In this document: positions 46,109 to 55,662 of the stretch, piece after piece
Layout of the letters: the number at the start of each line of letters is the position of its first letter
How positions within the stretch are numbered: position 1 is the first letter of the stretch
Assembly (NCBI RefSeq): GCF_019355555.1
Contig: NZ_CP072144.1
Location: 248,001 to 312,000 of the forward strand
Length of the DNA stretch: 64,000 nt
Direction: 5' to 3'
DNA from: Rhizobium sp. L51/94
GTDB lineage: Bacteria; Pseudomonadota; Alphaproteobacteria; Rhizobiales; Rhizobiaceae
Notes under the pieces: model-generated
Told to the model about the DNA's origin: nothing
Databases searched by the model: none
What the model saw: the letters and a program-made list of their open reading frames with translations, nothing else
Translations under genes and position numbers: made by a program

Positions 46109-48076
46109 TCACTTCCAGTGTGCTACGCTGCGCCTCTCGAAGCTCTCGCGGAATTGCCGGGTCGTGTTCTCGAGAACGTTGCCGCTCTCCCAATCGAGAA
46201 TGACGGCGAAGCGACGAACCGCATCCATGGAGTCGATCTCGCCCGACTTGTAGCGAGCCGATACCATCGCCGGATCCGACCGCGCCCATTCCTTGCGGTT
46301 TTGGCGAATCTCGGTGCGGGCAGTTTCTGTTGCGGGGAGATCGATTTCGTACTCGCAGAGATCGCGATCTATGACCTTCAACACGACGCCGTAGTCGACC
46401 TTGGCGCGCTCGATGGAGACATAATCGTCGATCACGTCCTCCAGCACATGAAGCGGATCGCGCTCCAGCGGATCGCCGAAGCCGCCGCCACCAGCTGTCG
46501 GCCGGGCGAATTGATCGCCCGTGAACACCGGATAGTCGGAAAAGACCGAACCGAGCCAGGTGTCGACCTCCTCGCCCGCGCGGCGGATCGTCAGCCCGTG
46601 CGGCATAGAGGGGAGCCCGCCCTCGACACCCCAGACCACGGCGCGCTCGCGATCGCAGATATAGGACATCACGGCATCTTCGGCCGCCAGCAACACCGAG
46701 GTCTTCTGCACGCCGACACCACCGCGCCATTTGCCGGGACCGGCGGAATCCTGCTTGATCTGAAACTCCGTCGTCCGCGTCGGGTTGACGCGCTCGTTGC
46801 CTTCGTTCGGCTGCGACATCAGGCCGGTTCCAAAGCAGGCAGTCGTCACGTCGGCGCCGTCCTTGCCGTTGCGCCCGCCCCATCCGCCCGGAAGCCACTC
46901 GTAGAACATGAAGATCGGCTTTTCCGGTTTGCGCGCGTCGCGACCGCCCGCCAGCAGATATTCGAGATTGAAAGCGCATGCGATGGCGCGTTCCGGCATG
47001 ATCTGCGACCACATCTCGAAGATCGAATTCATGATTTTCTCGAACGGCATCAGGAATCCGGTCACTGCCACCGGCCACTCGGCACTGACCACGCTGTTCT
47101 TCGGCGCGGTCACCTCGATCATGCGATAAAAGCCGCTGTTGAGGGGCAGATCCGGGAAGAAGGTCTTCATTCCCGCGACCACTGCTGAAAAGGTAGCCCC
47201 CGGTGCGGAATTGTACATGGAGCCGATCGTCTTGTGGCTGCCGGTGAAATCGTAATGGATCGTGTCGCCCTTGATTGTCATTTTGATGTGGATGGGGATC
47301 ATCCCTTCCCCGCCGCCGAGATCGCGGTCGATATAGTCGACACTTTCCCAGGTGCCGTCGGGCAATTCGGCAAGGCGCTTGCGGACGGCCCGCTCGACAT
47401 AGTCCTGAACCTCCTCCATACCGCGCACGACGGTGTCGCGGCCGTATTTCTTGACGAGACGCAGCAGTTCCCGCTCCGCTACCTGGGTCGCCTGGGCCTG
47501 CGAATGGATATCACCAATGATCGATGCCGGATCGCGGGTATTGGCGGCGATCAGATTGGCGACATCGGAGCAGAAGCGGCCGGCACGGAATAGTCTCACC
47601 GGCGTGATACGCATGCCCTCCCGGAACATGTCACGGGCGGTGACGTCGAAGGAGCCGGGGACCGACCCTCCGAGGTCCGACCAGTGCCCGTTCGACTGCG
47701 AAAACCCGATCAACGTGTCTTCGTCGAAGATCGGACGCACAAGCCGCACATCGCTGAAGTGGGTTCCGCCGGCGTAGGGATCGTTGATTGCGTAGACGTC
47801 GCCCGGCGCCATGTCGCCTTCGAATACGCGGATTACTTCCTTGCAGGTATTGTGCAGCGTGCCGACATGGACTGCGATGTCGTAGTTGCCCTGTGCAACC
47901 GAGTTGCCGTCAGCATCATGCAACGCATTGGAGAAGTCGCGGTTGTAGATGACGAACGAATAACAGGTGCGCAGCATCTGTTCGGCCATCTGGTCGACCG
48001 TGGTGATGAAGGAATTCTTGAGCACCTCGAAGGTGACCGGATCGAGGCTCTTTTCGGTTTCCACGAAGTTGGTCAT
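46109..48076 (-). CDS. hyuB: Hydantoinase B / oxoprolinase family protein
   Basis: The 655-residue HyuB-type subunit starts with DPVTFEVLKNSFITTVDQMAEQM and has YAINDPYAGGTHFSDVRLVRP and GGWGGRNGKDGADV. With HyuA it forms an ATP-dependent amidase opening a lactam or hydantoin ring. It follows hyuA by three bases. The nearby molybdenum hydroxylase may make the lactam it opens; this is an inference. Acetone or acetophenone carboxylases use related subunits but normally have additional partners. Confidence 0.88.
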   Translation of the reverse strand: MTNFVETEKSLDPVTFEVLKNSFITTVDQMAEQMLRTCYSFVIYNRDFSNALHDADGNSVAQGNYDIAVHVGTLHNTCKEVIRVFEGDMAPGDVYAINDPYAGGTHFSDVRLVRPIFDEDTLIGFSQSNGHWSDLGGSVPGSFDVTARDMFREGMRITPVRLFRAGRFCSDVANLIAANTRDPASIIGDIHSQAQATQVAERELLRLVKKYGRDTVVRGMEEVQDYVERAVRKRLAELPDGTWESVDYIDRDLGGGEGMIPIHIKMTIKGDTIHYDFTGSHKTIGSMYNSAPGATFSAVVAGMKTFFPDLPLNSGFYRMIEVTAPKNSVVSAEWPVAVTGFLMPFEKIMNSIFEMWSQIMPERAIACAFNLEYLLAGGRDARKPEKPIFMFYEWLPGGWGGRNGKDGADVTTACFGTGLMSQPNEGNERVNPTRTTEFQIKQDSAGPGKWRGGVGVQKTSVLLAAEDAVMSYICDRERAVVWGVEGGLPSMPHGLTIRRAGEEVDTWLGSVFSDYPVFTGDQFARPTAGGGGFGDPLERDPLHVLEDVIDDYVSIERAKVDYGVVLKVIDRDLCEYEIDLPATETARTEIRQNRKEWARSDPAMVSARYKSGEIDSMDAVRRFAVILDWESGNVLENTTRQFRESFERRSVAHWK

Positions 48077-48079
48077 TTC

Positions 48080-50107
48080 TCAGCCTTTCGTTCCGATAAG
48101 AATATTCAGGAATGCGTCCACCCGGGCGCTCATGCCTGGCGGGACAACCGTGGTCGAATCAAACTGTTCGACGATTGCGGGGCCGGAGATGGTGGCGCCT
48201 GCTTCAAGCACCTCACGCTGATAGATCGCCGCATCGTAGGATTTGCCGTCGAACCAGACCGCGCGTCGGCCGAGGGGCGCAGGCGCATGGTCGCGCACCG
48301 GGTATTTCGGCAGCTCGGCCTTGGGCACGAGACCGATCGCCTTGATTGCGACGCGAAAGATGGCGACCGGGGCTTCGTCGCGGCGGTAGTTGAACTCGCG
48401 CTCGTGCTCCGCGTGGAAAGCATCGATCAGGGACGCAATACTCACGATCGGGGCGGGTGCGCTGACAGCGAGCGAGCGCCACTGGCCCTGATACATCATC
48501 TCGACGGTCCGCTGGAGCGCCATATCCTGCGGCGCTATCCCTTCGTGCAGCAAGCGCTCGGACGCTTGCGCCTCCATGCGCTGGAACGCAGCCTCCAGCT
48601 CCGCCGGCGCAACGATGGAGGCGTCGGTCATGAAGCTCTCGGAGAAGTCGTGCTGCACATCGACAAGCAGGCAACCGAGGGCCGAGGTGACGCCGGGATT
48701 GGGAGGCACGATCACGGTCGGAATGGAAAGCTCCCTTGCGACAGCCGCCCCGTGCAAGGCGCCGGCACCCCCGAAGGCAACGAGCGCGAAGTCGCGCGGA
48801 TCGTACCCACGGCTGATCGACATCAGGCGCACGGCATTGGCCATGTTTGCATTGGCGACGGCGACGATTGCCTCGGCAGCCGCGTGAAGCTCCATGCCGA
48901 ATGGTGTCGCCACCGTTTCCTGGACGGCCTCCTCGGCGAGCGCCGGATCGAGGGTGATCTTGCCGCCTGCGAGGCTGCTGCCGAGACGGCCGAGGACGAC
49001 ATTTGCATCTGTGTTCGTGGCAATCCGATTGCCGTTTCGATAGCAGGCCGGGCCGGGATTGGCGCCGGCCGACTGGGGGCCGTTGCGTAGCGATCCGCCC
49101 TCGTCCTGCCAGGCCAGCGACCCGCCGCCGGCACCGATCGTCAGCACCTCGATAGAGGGAAAGCGGATGGGATAGCCGAACTCGATATACCAGTCCTTGG
49201 TGATACGAGACTGACCGTTCCAGGCGAGCGAAACATCCGTGCTCGTTCCGCCCATGTCGAAGCCGATCGAGTTCTGAAACCCGCAAAGATTGCCGATAAA
49301 GCGGCTGGCGATGGCGCCTGCCGCGATCCCCGATCCGGCAAGCCTGGCGGAGAAGTCTATGACACTCGCTGGCGTCATCACGCCGCCGCCGGAATGCAGC
49401 AACAGCAGGTCTCGCCGGTAACCGCCGGCAGCCAGCTTTTCGCCGAGCCGGGAGACGTAATCGACAACTACCGGCGCGCAGACGGCGTTTGCCATCGTCG
49501 TCGAGAAGCGCTCGTGCTCGAAGATCTCCGGCATGACTTCGGAGGAAATGGACACCGGCACCTCCGGCATCGAGGCCTTGAGGATATCGCGCATGCGCCG
49601 TTCATTTGCGCCATTGACGTAGGAATTCATGAAACAGACAGCGATCGATTTGATGCCGCGCCTTTTCAGGATCGCGGCAACACGGTGGGCATCGTCCTCG
49701 TTGAGGGCTTCGAGTACCGTGCCCTCGGCGTCGACACGCTCGCCAACCGTCAGCCGGTCGCGGCGTGGAATGTAGGGCTTGGCGACGTCCTTGTAGGTGT
49801 CCCAGAGGTCCTCCTTGTTGGCGCGCCGGATTTCGACGACATCGCGAAAGCCCTCGGTGCAGACCATTGCCGTTCGTGGCAAACGCCGTGTGATCAGCGC
49901 ATTCGTGGCGACCGTGGTCCCGTGCGAGAACATGGTGACCTCGGAAAGCTCGATGCCGCCCTGCTCGATGCCGTTCATGATCGCCTGCATCGGATCATCC
50001 GGGGTCGACGCCGTCTTCTCGATACGAATCGCCCCGGTCTCCTCATCCATGATGCAGATGTCGGTGAAGGTCCCTCCCACATCCACCGCAACTCTCGTCT
50101 TCGCCAT
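48080..50107 (-). CDS. hyuA: Hydantoinase A / oxoprolinase family protein
   Basis: A 675-residue HyuA-type subunit of the ASKHA ATPase fold. It has VAVDVGGTFTDICI (about residues 6-19), FSHGTTVATNALI, GFDMGGTSTDVSL and a C-terminal IVEQFDSTTVVPPG. It activates an amide carbonyl with ATP. ATG 50107 follows AGAGGAC; an upstream in-frame start at 50155 has no support. Inverted TGTCCGGT words at 50130-50137 and 50180-50187 lie in front of it. It is the first gene of the hyuA-hyuB pair. Confidence 0.9.
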   Translation of the reverse strand: MAKTRVAVDVGGTFTDICIMDEETGAIRIEKTASTPDDPMQAIMNGIEQGGIELSEVTMFSHGTTVATNALITRRLPRTAMVCTEGFRDVVEIRRANKEDLWDTYKDVAKPYIPRRDRLTVGERVDAEGTVLEALNEDDAHRVAAILKRRGIKSIAVCFMNSYVNGANERRMRDILKASMPEVPVSISSEVMPEIFEHERFSTTMANAVCAPVVVDYVSRLGEKLAAGGYRRDLLLLHSGGGVMTPASVIDFSARLAGSGIAAGAIASRFIGNLCGFQNSIGFDMGGTSTDVSLAWNGQSRITKDWYIEFGYPIRFPSIEVLTIGAGGGSLAWQDEGGSLRNGPQSAGANPGPACYRNGNRIATNTDANVVLGRLGSSLAGGKITLDPALAEEAVQETVATPFGMELHAAAEAIVAVANANMANAVRLMSISRGYDPRDFALVAFGGAGALHGAAVARELSIPTVIVPPNPGVTSALGCLLVDVQHDFSESFMTDASIVAPAELEAAFQRMEAQASERLLHEGIAPQDMALQRTVEMMYQGQWRSLAVSAPAPIVSIASLIDAFHAEHEREFNYRRDEAPVAIFRVAIKAIGLVPKAELPKYPVRDHAPAPLGRRAVWFDGKSYDAAIYQREVLEAGATISGPAIVEQFDSTTVVPPGMSARVDAFLNILIGTKG

Positions 50108-50252
50108 GATCTGTCCTCTGGATGGTTCGACCGGACAGCAGTCTTCTTTCGCCAACCCGTCACGGAATGGCGCTTCGATTGTCCGGTAGTTGCGAAAGTC
50201 CGGATCGGTCGCCGGACGGCGTCAAATTTCCCTTGCCGCTAGGCCGAAGTGG

Positions 50253-51233
50253 CTAGTGCGGCTTTTTCCCTGGGTGGGTCCTGCCTGCCCGAAGCAAGGC
50301 CTCGCGGCGCGTCTCGCTCGGCGAACAGCCAAATTTCGATCTGTAGTGACGGCAGAACTGCGACTGGTCGGTAAAGCCCCATCGATAAGCGATTTCGGCA
50401 ATCGTCGTGGTGACGGTCAGCGACATCAGTTCCTCGGCACAGCGCTCGAGACGGCTGTCGCGGATGAAACCGTTGATCGACTTGTTGCTGTCCTGGAACA
50501 GGCCCTGCAGGTAGCGCAACGAAATGCCGCCAGCTTCCGCTACCGATTGCGGACCGAGATCTGCATTCTTGATATTGTCGCGAATGTACTGCTCGGCGCG
50601 ATGCAGGTGCCCTGCCCGTATCGAGGAGATATTGCTATCGAGCACGCGGTCGTCGCTGACGATCGACAGGCAAAGCATTTCGAGAATGTGTCGGCCGGTC
50701 AGTTCACGCGCGACGTCGTCGATGTCGTCGACATGGTTGATCGTGGTCCGAACCGTATCGAGAAAGAGAGCGGCGACGCCGCGGGTCCCGTCAAAACTGA
50801 GCGCGCTGAACCGATCCGTCGAGCCGATCCGCGATCGGACGCTCGCAGCCGGGACCTTCAGCACCCAGAGGGCATTCGGGCGGCCGTGCCAGAATTCATA
50901 GGGGGCATCGCCACGCTCCAGAATGAAGCCGCCCGGCTTGCAATTGACGCTGCGCGAGCCCTGCGAGAAGTCGACTTCGCTGACTTGCGGAATGGTAATG
51001 AGAAGACTGGCATCGCGTTCGTTGAGAAAGTGGCGGCGATGGCGACGATAACTGACGCCGTCGCACTCCATCCTCGACACACCGACGAGGCCTAGAGACC
51101 ATGTCTCCAGCACGCCCCTGAATTCCCGCCTGTTGCGGTATTCGGTATCGAGTGGAAAGTAGGTTTCGGTCACGGCAGCCTGCCAGGCATCGCCCCCGGC
51201 TTGACCGCTGATATCATCGACGACGTATCTCAT
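50253..51233 (-). CDS. AraC-family transcriptional regulator
   Basis: The 326-residue protein has an N-terminal sensor of the AraC-binding-like type (about residues 40-190, with ECDGVSYRRHRRHFLN) and a C-terminal double helix-turn-helix (about 220-315, SLRYLQGLFQD ... IAEIAYRWGFTDQSQFCRHYRSKFGCSPSE). It lies immediately upstream of hyuA on the same strand and probably activates the catabolic genes when their substrate is present. The family is certain; the inducer is unknown. Confidence 0.9.
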   Translation of the reverse strand: MRYVVDDISGQAGGDAWQAAVTETYFPLDTEYRNRREFRGVLETWSLGLVGVSRMECDGVSYRRHRRHFLNERDASLLITIPQVSEVDFSQGSRSVNCKPGGFILERGDAPYEFWHGRPNALWVLKVPAASVRSRIGSTDRFSALSFDGTRGVAALFLDTVRTTINHVDDIDDVARELTGRHILEMLCLSIVSDDRVLDSNISSIRAGHLHRAEQYIRDNIKNADLGPQSVAEAGGISLRYLQGLFQDSNKSINGFIRDSRLERCAEELMSLTVTTTIAEIAYRWGFTDQSQFCRHYRSKFGCSPSETRREALLRAGRTHPGKKPH

Positions 51234-51399
51234 GCATCGACTTCCCCTTGTAGGCCGGCTTTTCCCGGTTCCTGCTATTGAGGGCAGAGTACATCAATTC
51301 GGTGGGTCGTATTGCTAAAAAACGCATAAACTTATGAGCATGGCCGCGCTGCGAGACGGACAGGGACTGCGACCCAAACAGGCAGCCAGCCCGGAAACC

Positions 51400-52206
51400 T
51401 CAGCGGGGGACGGCCACCCTTGCACGCTCGTTGTGAAACCCGAGCTTGTCGGAGATCTCGTTCGCGGCCGTCAACAGGCTCTCCAGATAGGAGTCGCGGT
51501 TGCGCAATCCATCTTCCCGAGGCGCGACGAGGCAGAGGGTGGCAATGCAGTTGCCACCGGCCTGGTAAATCGGCACGGCGAAACAATGGGTGAAGTTTTC
51601 CACCTCGCTGTTGAAGGTGAAATATCCGTCACGAGCTGCAGTGCGCACCTCGGCCAAAAAGGTTGCAGGATCCAGCTGCCTGCCGTCCGGCAGCGTGAAA
51701 TCTTCCGGCGGGATCAAATCGATAATCTGCTCGTCGGTCAGGTGTGAGACGAGCAGCCGTCCCGACGCCGTCCAGGGGATCGAAACTGTTTCGCCTACGT
51801 TGGAGGAAATACGGAAGGGTCGAATGCCCTCGCGCATCATCGCGACAGTGTACTTGTTTCCTTCGAGCAGACACATCTGGGCAGTTTCGCGCGTTTCCAC
51901 CGCAAGCCGGGTCAGCATGCGCTCGCATTCCCGCATCAGATCGAAATGCTCGGCATAGGCTGTTCCAAGGAAATACAGACGACGGCCGAGGAACACCCGC
52001 CCGTCGTCTCCCTGATAGTCGAGCATGCCGTGGCCGAGAAGCAGGTTGACCAATTCGTATACCGAGGATCGCGGCGCGCCTATTTCTGCCGCGATCTCGT
52101 TGGGCCTCATGGGCTGGCGCTTGGCGCGCAGAAACTCCAGGATCTCGAAAGCGCGATCCAGTCCTCTGGTGCGTCGCGATGCGATCTCGACAGCAGCCTC
52201 AGCCAT
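51400..52206 (-). CDS. IclR-family transcriptional regulator
   Basis: A 268-residue IclR protein with an N-terminal winged helix (about residues 15-75, LDRAFEILEFLRAKRQPMRPNEIAAEIGAPRSSVYELVNLLL) and a C-terminal effector domain (about 95-255) with SIPWTASGRLLVSHL. ATG 52206 follows GGAG; a TTG four codons earlier is the alternative. It comes 15 bases after ridA and is probably co-transcribed with the importer. Two regulators, IclR and AraC, thus serve one catabolic block. Confidence 0.9.
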   Translation of the reverse strand: MAEAAVEIASRRTRGLDRAFEILEFLRAKRQPMRPNEIAAEIGAPRSSVYELVNLLLGHGMLDYQGDDGRVFLGRRLYFLGTAYAEHFDLMRECERMLTRLAVETRETAQMCLLEGNKYTVAMMREGIRPFRISSNVGETVSIPWTASGRLLVSHLTDEQIIDLIPPEDFTLPDGRQLDPATFLAEVRTAARDGYFTFNSEVENFTHCFAVPIYQAGGNCIATLCLVAPREDGLRNRDSYLESLLTAANEISDKLGFHNERARVAVPR

Positions 52207-52221
52207 GCATTTCTCCAATAC

Positions 52222-52611
52222 TTAGGCGCGATCCGAGCGATAGGCGACGCAATCCACCTCGACCTTGCAATCGACCATCATGCGCGACTGGACACAAGCG
52301 CGCGCGGGAGGATTCTCGCTGAAATATTCGGCGTAGACGCCATTGAAACTCCAGAAATCCCGCGGATCGTCGAGCCAGACACCGACGCGCACCACATCCT
52401 GAAGCGTGTAGCCGGCCTCATCGAGGATGGCTATCATGTTGTCGATGGCCTTCCGGCTCTGGGTGACGATGCCGCCGGGCACGATCTCGCCATTCTCCAT
52501 GGGCACCTGGCCGGAAACATAAAGCCAGCCGCCGGCTTCCGTGGCTCTTGCGAACGGAAGGGGTTGACCGCCAGCGCCTTTTTCTCCGGCGCCATAACGT
52601 TTGATCGTCAT
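52222..52611 (-). CDS. RidA family enamine/imine deaminase
   Basis: A 129-residue RidA/YjgF/UK114 protein with KGAGGQPLPFARA, YVSGQVPMENGEIV, and the arginine-bearing C-terminus ACVQSRMMVDCKVEVDCVA. Family members hydrolyse reactive enamines or imines. In a block with a molybdenum hydroxylase and a lactamase it may clear or process an imine made from a nitrogen ring. It sits between the ABC ATPase and the IclR gene, 18 and 15 bases away. Confidence 0.9.
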   Translation of the reverse strand: MTIKRYGAGEKGAGGQPLPFARATEAGGWLYVSGQVPMENGEIVPGGIVTQSRKAIDNMIAILDEAGYTLQDVVRVGVWLDDPRDFWSFNGVYAEYFSENPPARACVQSRMMVDCKVEVDCVAYRSDRA

Positions 52612-52629
52612 AATATTTCACTTTCCTGC

Positions 52630-53406
52630 TTAGTTGAAACTCGAGGTCTTTAAAAACTCGGCGAGCCGCTCGGTCTTCGGCTGTACGAACATCTCCCTGG
52701 GATCGCCCTCTTCGCAGATGACACCCTGGTTCATGAAGATAACCCGGGACGACACCTCATAGGCAAAACGCATCTCGTGCGTGACCAGCAGCATGGTCAT
52801 GCCATCTGCCGCCAGCCCCTTGATAACCTGCAGTACTTCGCCCACCAACTCCGGGTCCAGCGCAGAGGTCACCTCATCGAACAGCATCAGGCGCGGGGAC
52901 ATCGCAATCGCTCGGGCAATCGCAACGCGCTGCTGCTGGCCACCCGATAGCTGGCCGGGATAGTGATTGCTGCGCGCCGAGAGGCCGACGCGATCGAGCC
53001 AGCGCTCGGCAAGCGTCCGGGCTTCGGCTTTCGGCATCTTCTTCACCTTGATGAGACCGAGCATGACATTTTCGGCCGCTGTCATATGGGGAAAGAGATT
53101 GAATTGCTGGAAGGCCATGCCCGTCAGCGCGCGCTGGCGTGCGATTTCCCGTTCGCTTTTGCGGCGGCGCGAGCTGCCTTCGATGTGGTAGCCAATCTCC
53201 TCGCCATCGAGGTTGATGGTTCCGCCCTGGAACTCCTCGAGCATGTTGATACAGCGAAGCATCGTCGTCTTGCCGGAACCCGACGAGCCGATGATCGAGA
53301 TCACCTCGCCTTCCGCGACGGAACAATCGACGCCCTGCAGCACCTCATGGTGGCCGTAGGTTTTCCGCAGGCCTTTGATTTCAAGCATGGTCCTGGCCAT
53401 TGGCAA
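52630..53406 (-). CDS. Polar amino acid ABC transporter ATP-binding protein (GlnQ type)
   Basis: The 258-residue ATPase has Walker A GSSGSGKTT (about residues 38-46), signature LSGGQQQRVAIARA (about 150-163) and Walker B MLFDEVTSALDPE. These fit the PAAT amino-acid importers. An in-frame ATG six codons later (53388) is an alternative start. It is seven bases from the second permease and 18 from ridA. Confidence 0.92.
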   Translation of the reverse strand: MPMARTMLEIKGLRKTYGHHEVLQGVDCSVAEGEVISIIGSSGSGKTTMLRCINMLEEFQGGTINLDGEEIGYHIEGSSRRRKSEREIARQRALTGMAFQQFNLFPHMTAAENVMLGLIKVKKMPKAEARTLAERWLDRVGLSARSNHYPGQLSGGQQQRVAIARAIAMSPRLMLFDEVTSALDPELVGEVLQVIKGLAADGMTMLLVTHEMRFAYEVSSRVIFMNQGVICEEGDPREMFVQPKTERLAEFLKTSSFN

Positions 53407-53412
53407 GCCTCC

Positions 53413-54072
53413 TCAGGATGGCAGCATGGTCTTGCGCTCGACGAATTTGCCAAAGCGCTCGATCCCGAAATTGACGACGAAATAGAGAGCGCCTGCGAGG
53501 AAATAGAACTGCAGGCTCATGAAGTTGCGCGAGATGATTTCCTGGCTGCGCAGCAACAGCTCGGCAACGCCGATGACCGAAAGCAGCGTCGACGCCTTGA
53601 CGATTTCCGCAGCCGTGTTGACCCAGGCCGGAAGGCACTGGCGCAAGGCCTGCGGCCAGAGCACGGAGGTGAATGTCTGCGTGAATGTCAGGCCGATCGC
53701 CTTGGCAGCTTCCGTCTGGCCCCGGGGGATCGCCTGCAGCGCGCCGCGCACGATCTCGCCGACATGTGACGAGCAGAAGATGGCCAGTGCCAGCACGCCG
53801 GCAGAAAAAGGACCGAGGTCAAGACCGACGGCACTCGAGACATAGTAGCTGGCCAGAACAAGCACGAGAACCGGCGTGCCGCGGATGATGTCGGTATAGG
53901 CCCGCACGACAAACCGCAGCGCCATGTTGCCATAGGCCAGCGCGAGCCCGACGAACACACCGACGACCGACCCGGCAAGGATGGCCAGCAGCGAGATCGA
54001 TATCGTCATCATCAGCCCACTGACGATCACATAGCGGGCAATCCAGAGCTGTTCGAGGAAACTGTGGGACAT
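53413..54072 (-). CDS. Amino acid ABC transporter permease (HisQ/GlnP family)
   Basis: A 219-residue permease with about five membrane segments and the EAA-like loop segment EAAKAIGLTFTQTFTSVLWPQALRQCLPA. ATG 54072 is chosen because the next upstream permease ends at 54077; the longer frame would overlap it. It pairs with that permease, as in HisQ/HisM. It belongs to the operon binding protein, permease, permease, ATPase. Confidence 0.9.
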   Translation of the reverse strand: MSHSFLEQLWIARYVIVSGLMMTISISLLAILAGSVVGVFVGLALAYGNMALRFVVRAYTDIIRGTPVLVLVLASYYVSSAVGLDLGPFSAGVLALAIFCSSHVGEIVRGALQAIPRGQTEAAKAIGLTFTQTFTSVLWPQALRQCLPAWVNTAAEIVKASTLLSVIGVAELLLRSQEIISRNFMSLQFYFLAGALYFVVNFGIERFGKFVERKTMLPS

Positions 54073-54076
54073 CGGC

Positions 54077-54739
54077 TTACCTCGGCAGCGCCAGCCGGCG
54101 CTCGAAGAAGCGCATGACGGCAGCAATGAGAAGACAGGTGGCGACATAGAGAGCGGAGGTGACCATCCATGTCTCGATGACACGGAAGCTTTCGACATTG
54201 ATCTTGCGGGCGGCGAAGGTCAGTTCCGGCACGGCAATGGTCGCTGCAAGCGATGTGTCCTTGAACAGGGATATGATCGTCGAGGACAGCGACGGCAGCA
54301 CGTTCCGGAACATCAGCGGCGCGATAATCGAGGTGCGGATCTGGCTTGAGGTCAGGCCGATGGCGAGGCCGGCTTCGGTCAGGCCCTTCGGAATAGACAG
54401 CAGCCCGGCGCGAAATACTTCTGCCAGATAGGCGCCCGAATAGAGGGAAAGCACCAGGATGAAGCTTTTCACCTTGTCCAGCCTGAACCCCATCTGCGGC
54501 AGCGCGAAATAGGCAAACAGGACCAGCACGAGGATAGGCAGGTTGCGTATCAGCGTCACATAGCAGCGCGCCGGGATCGCCACGAACCGCTGTTTCGACA
54601 GCAAGGCAAATGCAACCACCAGGCCAATTACGGCGCCAATCACGATCGAGATGACCGCCAGGCCGAGGCTCAACGCCAAACCGCTCCAGAGAAAATCAAA
54701 ATTGCGCCAGACCGCAGAGAAATTCAGCGTGTAACCCAT
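54077..54739 (-). CDS. Amino acid ABC transporter permease (HisM/GlnP family)
   Basis: A 220-residue permease with about five membrane segments, ALIRNLPILV-like VTLIRNLPILVLVLFAYFA and the loop segment TEAGLAIGLTSSQIRTSIIAPLMFRNVLPSL. It is the first permease after the binding-protein gene. A stable hairpin at 54759-54782 separates the two, which would favour a surplus of binding protein. Confidence 0.9.
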   Translation of the reverse strand: MGYTLNFSAVWRNFDFLWSGLALSLGLAVISIVIGAVIGLVVAFALLSKQRFVAIPARCYVTLIRNLPILVLVLFAYFALPQMGFRLDKVKSFILVLSLYSGAYLAEVFRAGLLSIPKGLTEAGLAIGLTSSQIRTSIIAPLMFRNVLPSLSSTIISLFKDTSLAATIAVPELTFAARKINVESFRVIETWMVTSALYVATCLLIAAVMRFFERRLALPR

Positions 54740-54758
54740 GGTCGTCCTCGCAGAAACA

Positions 54759-54782
54759 GGGAGCGAGAGATGCCTCGCTCCC
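54759..54782 (-). other. Hairpin between binding-protein and permease genes
   Basis: GGGAGCGAG (54759-54767) pairs perfectly with CTCGCTCCC (54774-54782) around a six-base loop. It lies just after the binding-protein stop. Such hairpins can protect the upstream part of the message or reduce read-through, which raises binding protein relative to permease. A similar hairpin lies at the same place in the sugar importer at 60 kb. Confidence 0.55.
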
Positions 54783-54791
54783 CTGAGCCAA

Positions 54792-55631
54792 TTACTTGAA
54801 TTCGACCGGGAAGCCGATCTGCGGCGGCGTCAGGTCCTTGCCGAACCAGGTCTTGTAGGACTTCGCATAGGTATCGAACTCGACGCCGGTCATCGCTTCA
54901 TGCAGCGCCGTGTTAACGAAGTTCAGCCAGTCCTGGTCACCGCGCTTGACGCCGCAAGCATAGGTCTGCGGGTTCCAGCCATAGCCGGCGTCCTTATACC
55001 TGCCGGCGTTCTGGGTCATGTACCAGGCGAGCGATGACTGGTCGGTGGCGACAGCATCGGCCCGGCCGGATTCCAGGGCCTGGTAGATGAGATCGACGGA
55101 GTCGTACTGGTCGACCTTGGCGTCCGGAAGCGCCGCGTGGACCATGGCTTCGGCATAGACATTCTGCAGCACAGATACGGTGACCGACGAGCCTGCCGCT
55201 TTCAGCGCGGCATAATCAGCATACTGGCCGTCAGCCTTCAGCATGAGGCCGACGCCTTCGCGGTAATAGGGAATGGTGAAGGCAATCTGCTGGGCGCGCT
55301 CGCCGGTGACAGTCATGAACTGGCAGGTGATGTCGACCTTGTTCGTGGTAATGTTCGGAATACGGGCGTCGGACGACTGGTTGACGTATTCGATCTTGTC
55401 CGGGTCGCCGAACAAAGCCTTGGCGATGATGTGGCCCATGTCGACATCGAAGCCCTGCAGCTTGTCGTCCGCACTTTTGAAGTGCCACGGCGCATTGGTG
55501 CTGCCGGTACCCATTACCAGGTGGCCGCGTGCCAGCACTTCATCGAGCTTGCTGCCGTCGGCAAGAACAGGGCTGGAAAGAGCTGCTGCTGCGGCCAGGG
55601 CGATCAGGCCGGCACGAATAGAAAAGGTCAT
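54792..55631 (-). CDS. Amino-acid-type ABC transporter substrate-binding protein
   Basis: A 279-residue class II binding protein: a signal peptide (MTFSIRAGLIALAAAAALSSPVLA), then LDEVLARGHLVMGTG and KLQGFDVDMGHIIAKALFG as in polar amino-acid binders. ATG 55631 is chosen over the longer frame to 55724 because the signal peptide begins here. The ligand could be an amino acid or a nitrogen heterocycle feeding the hydroxylase and hydantoinase. It heads the leftward operon. Confidence 0.9.
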   Translation of the reverse strand: MTFSIRAGLIALAAAAALSSPVLADGSKLDEVLARGHLVMGTGSTNAPWHFKSADDKLQGFDVDMGHIIAKALFGDPDKIEYVNQSSDARIPNITTNKVDITCQFMTVTGERAQQIAFTIPYYREGVGLMLKADGQYADYAALKAAGSSVTVSVLQNVYAEAMVHAALPDAKVDQYDSVDLIYQALESGRADAVATDQSSLAWYMTQNAGRYKDAGYGWNPQTYACGVKRGDQDWLNFVNTALHEAMTGVEFDTYAKSYKTWFGKDLTPPQIGFPVEFK

Positions 55632-55662
55632 GACGTTCCCCTTAAGAAGATGATTTATTGAC

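Noticed and set aside
47684..49090. Plus-strand open frame of 468 codons opposite hyuA and hyuB
   Set aside because: Lies opposite two strongly supported genes and has the Arg/Gly-rich look of an antisense frame.
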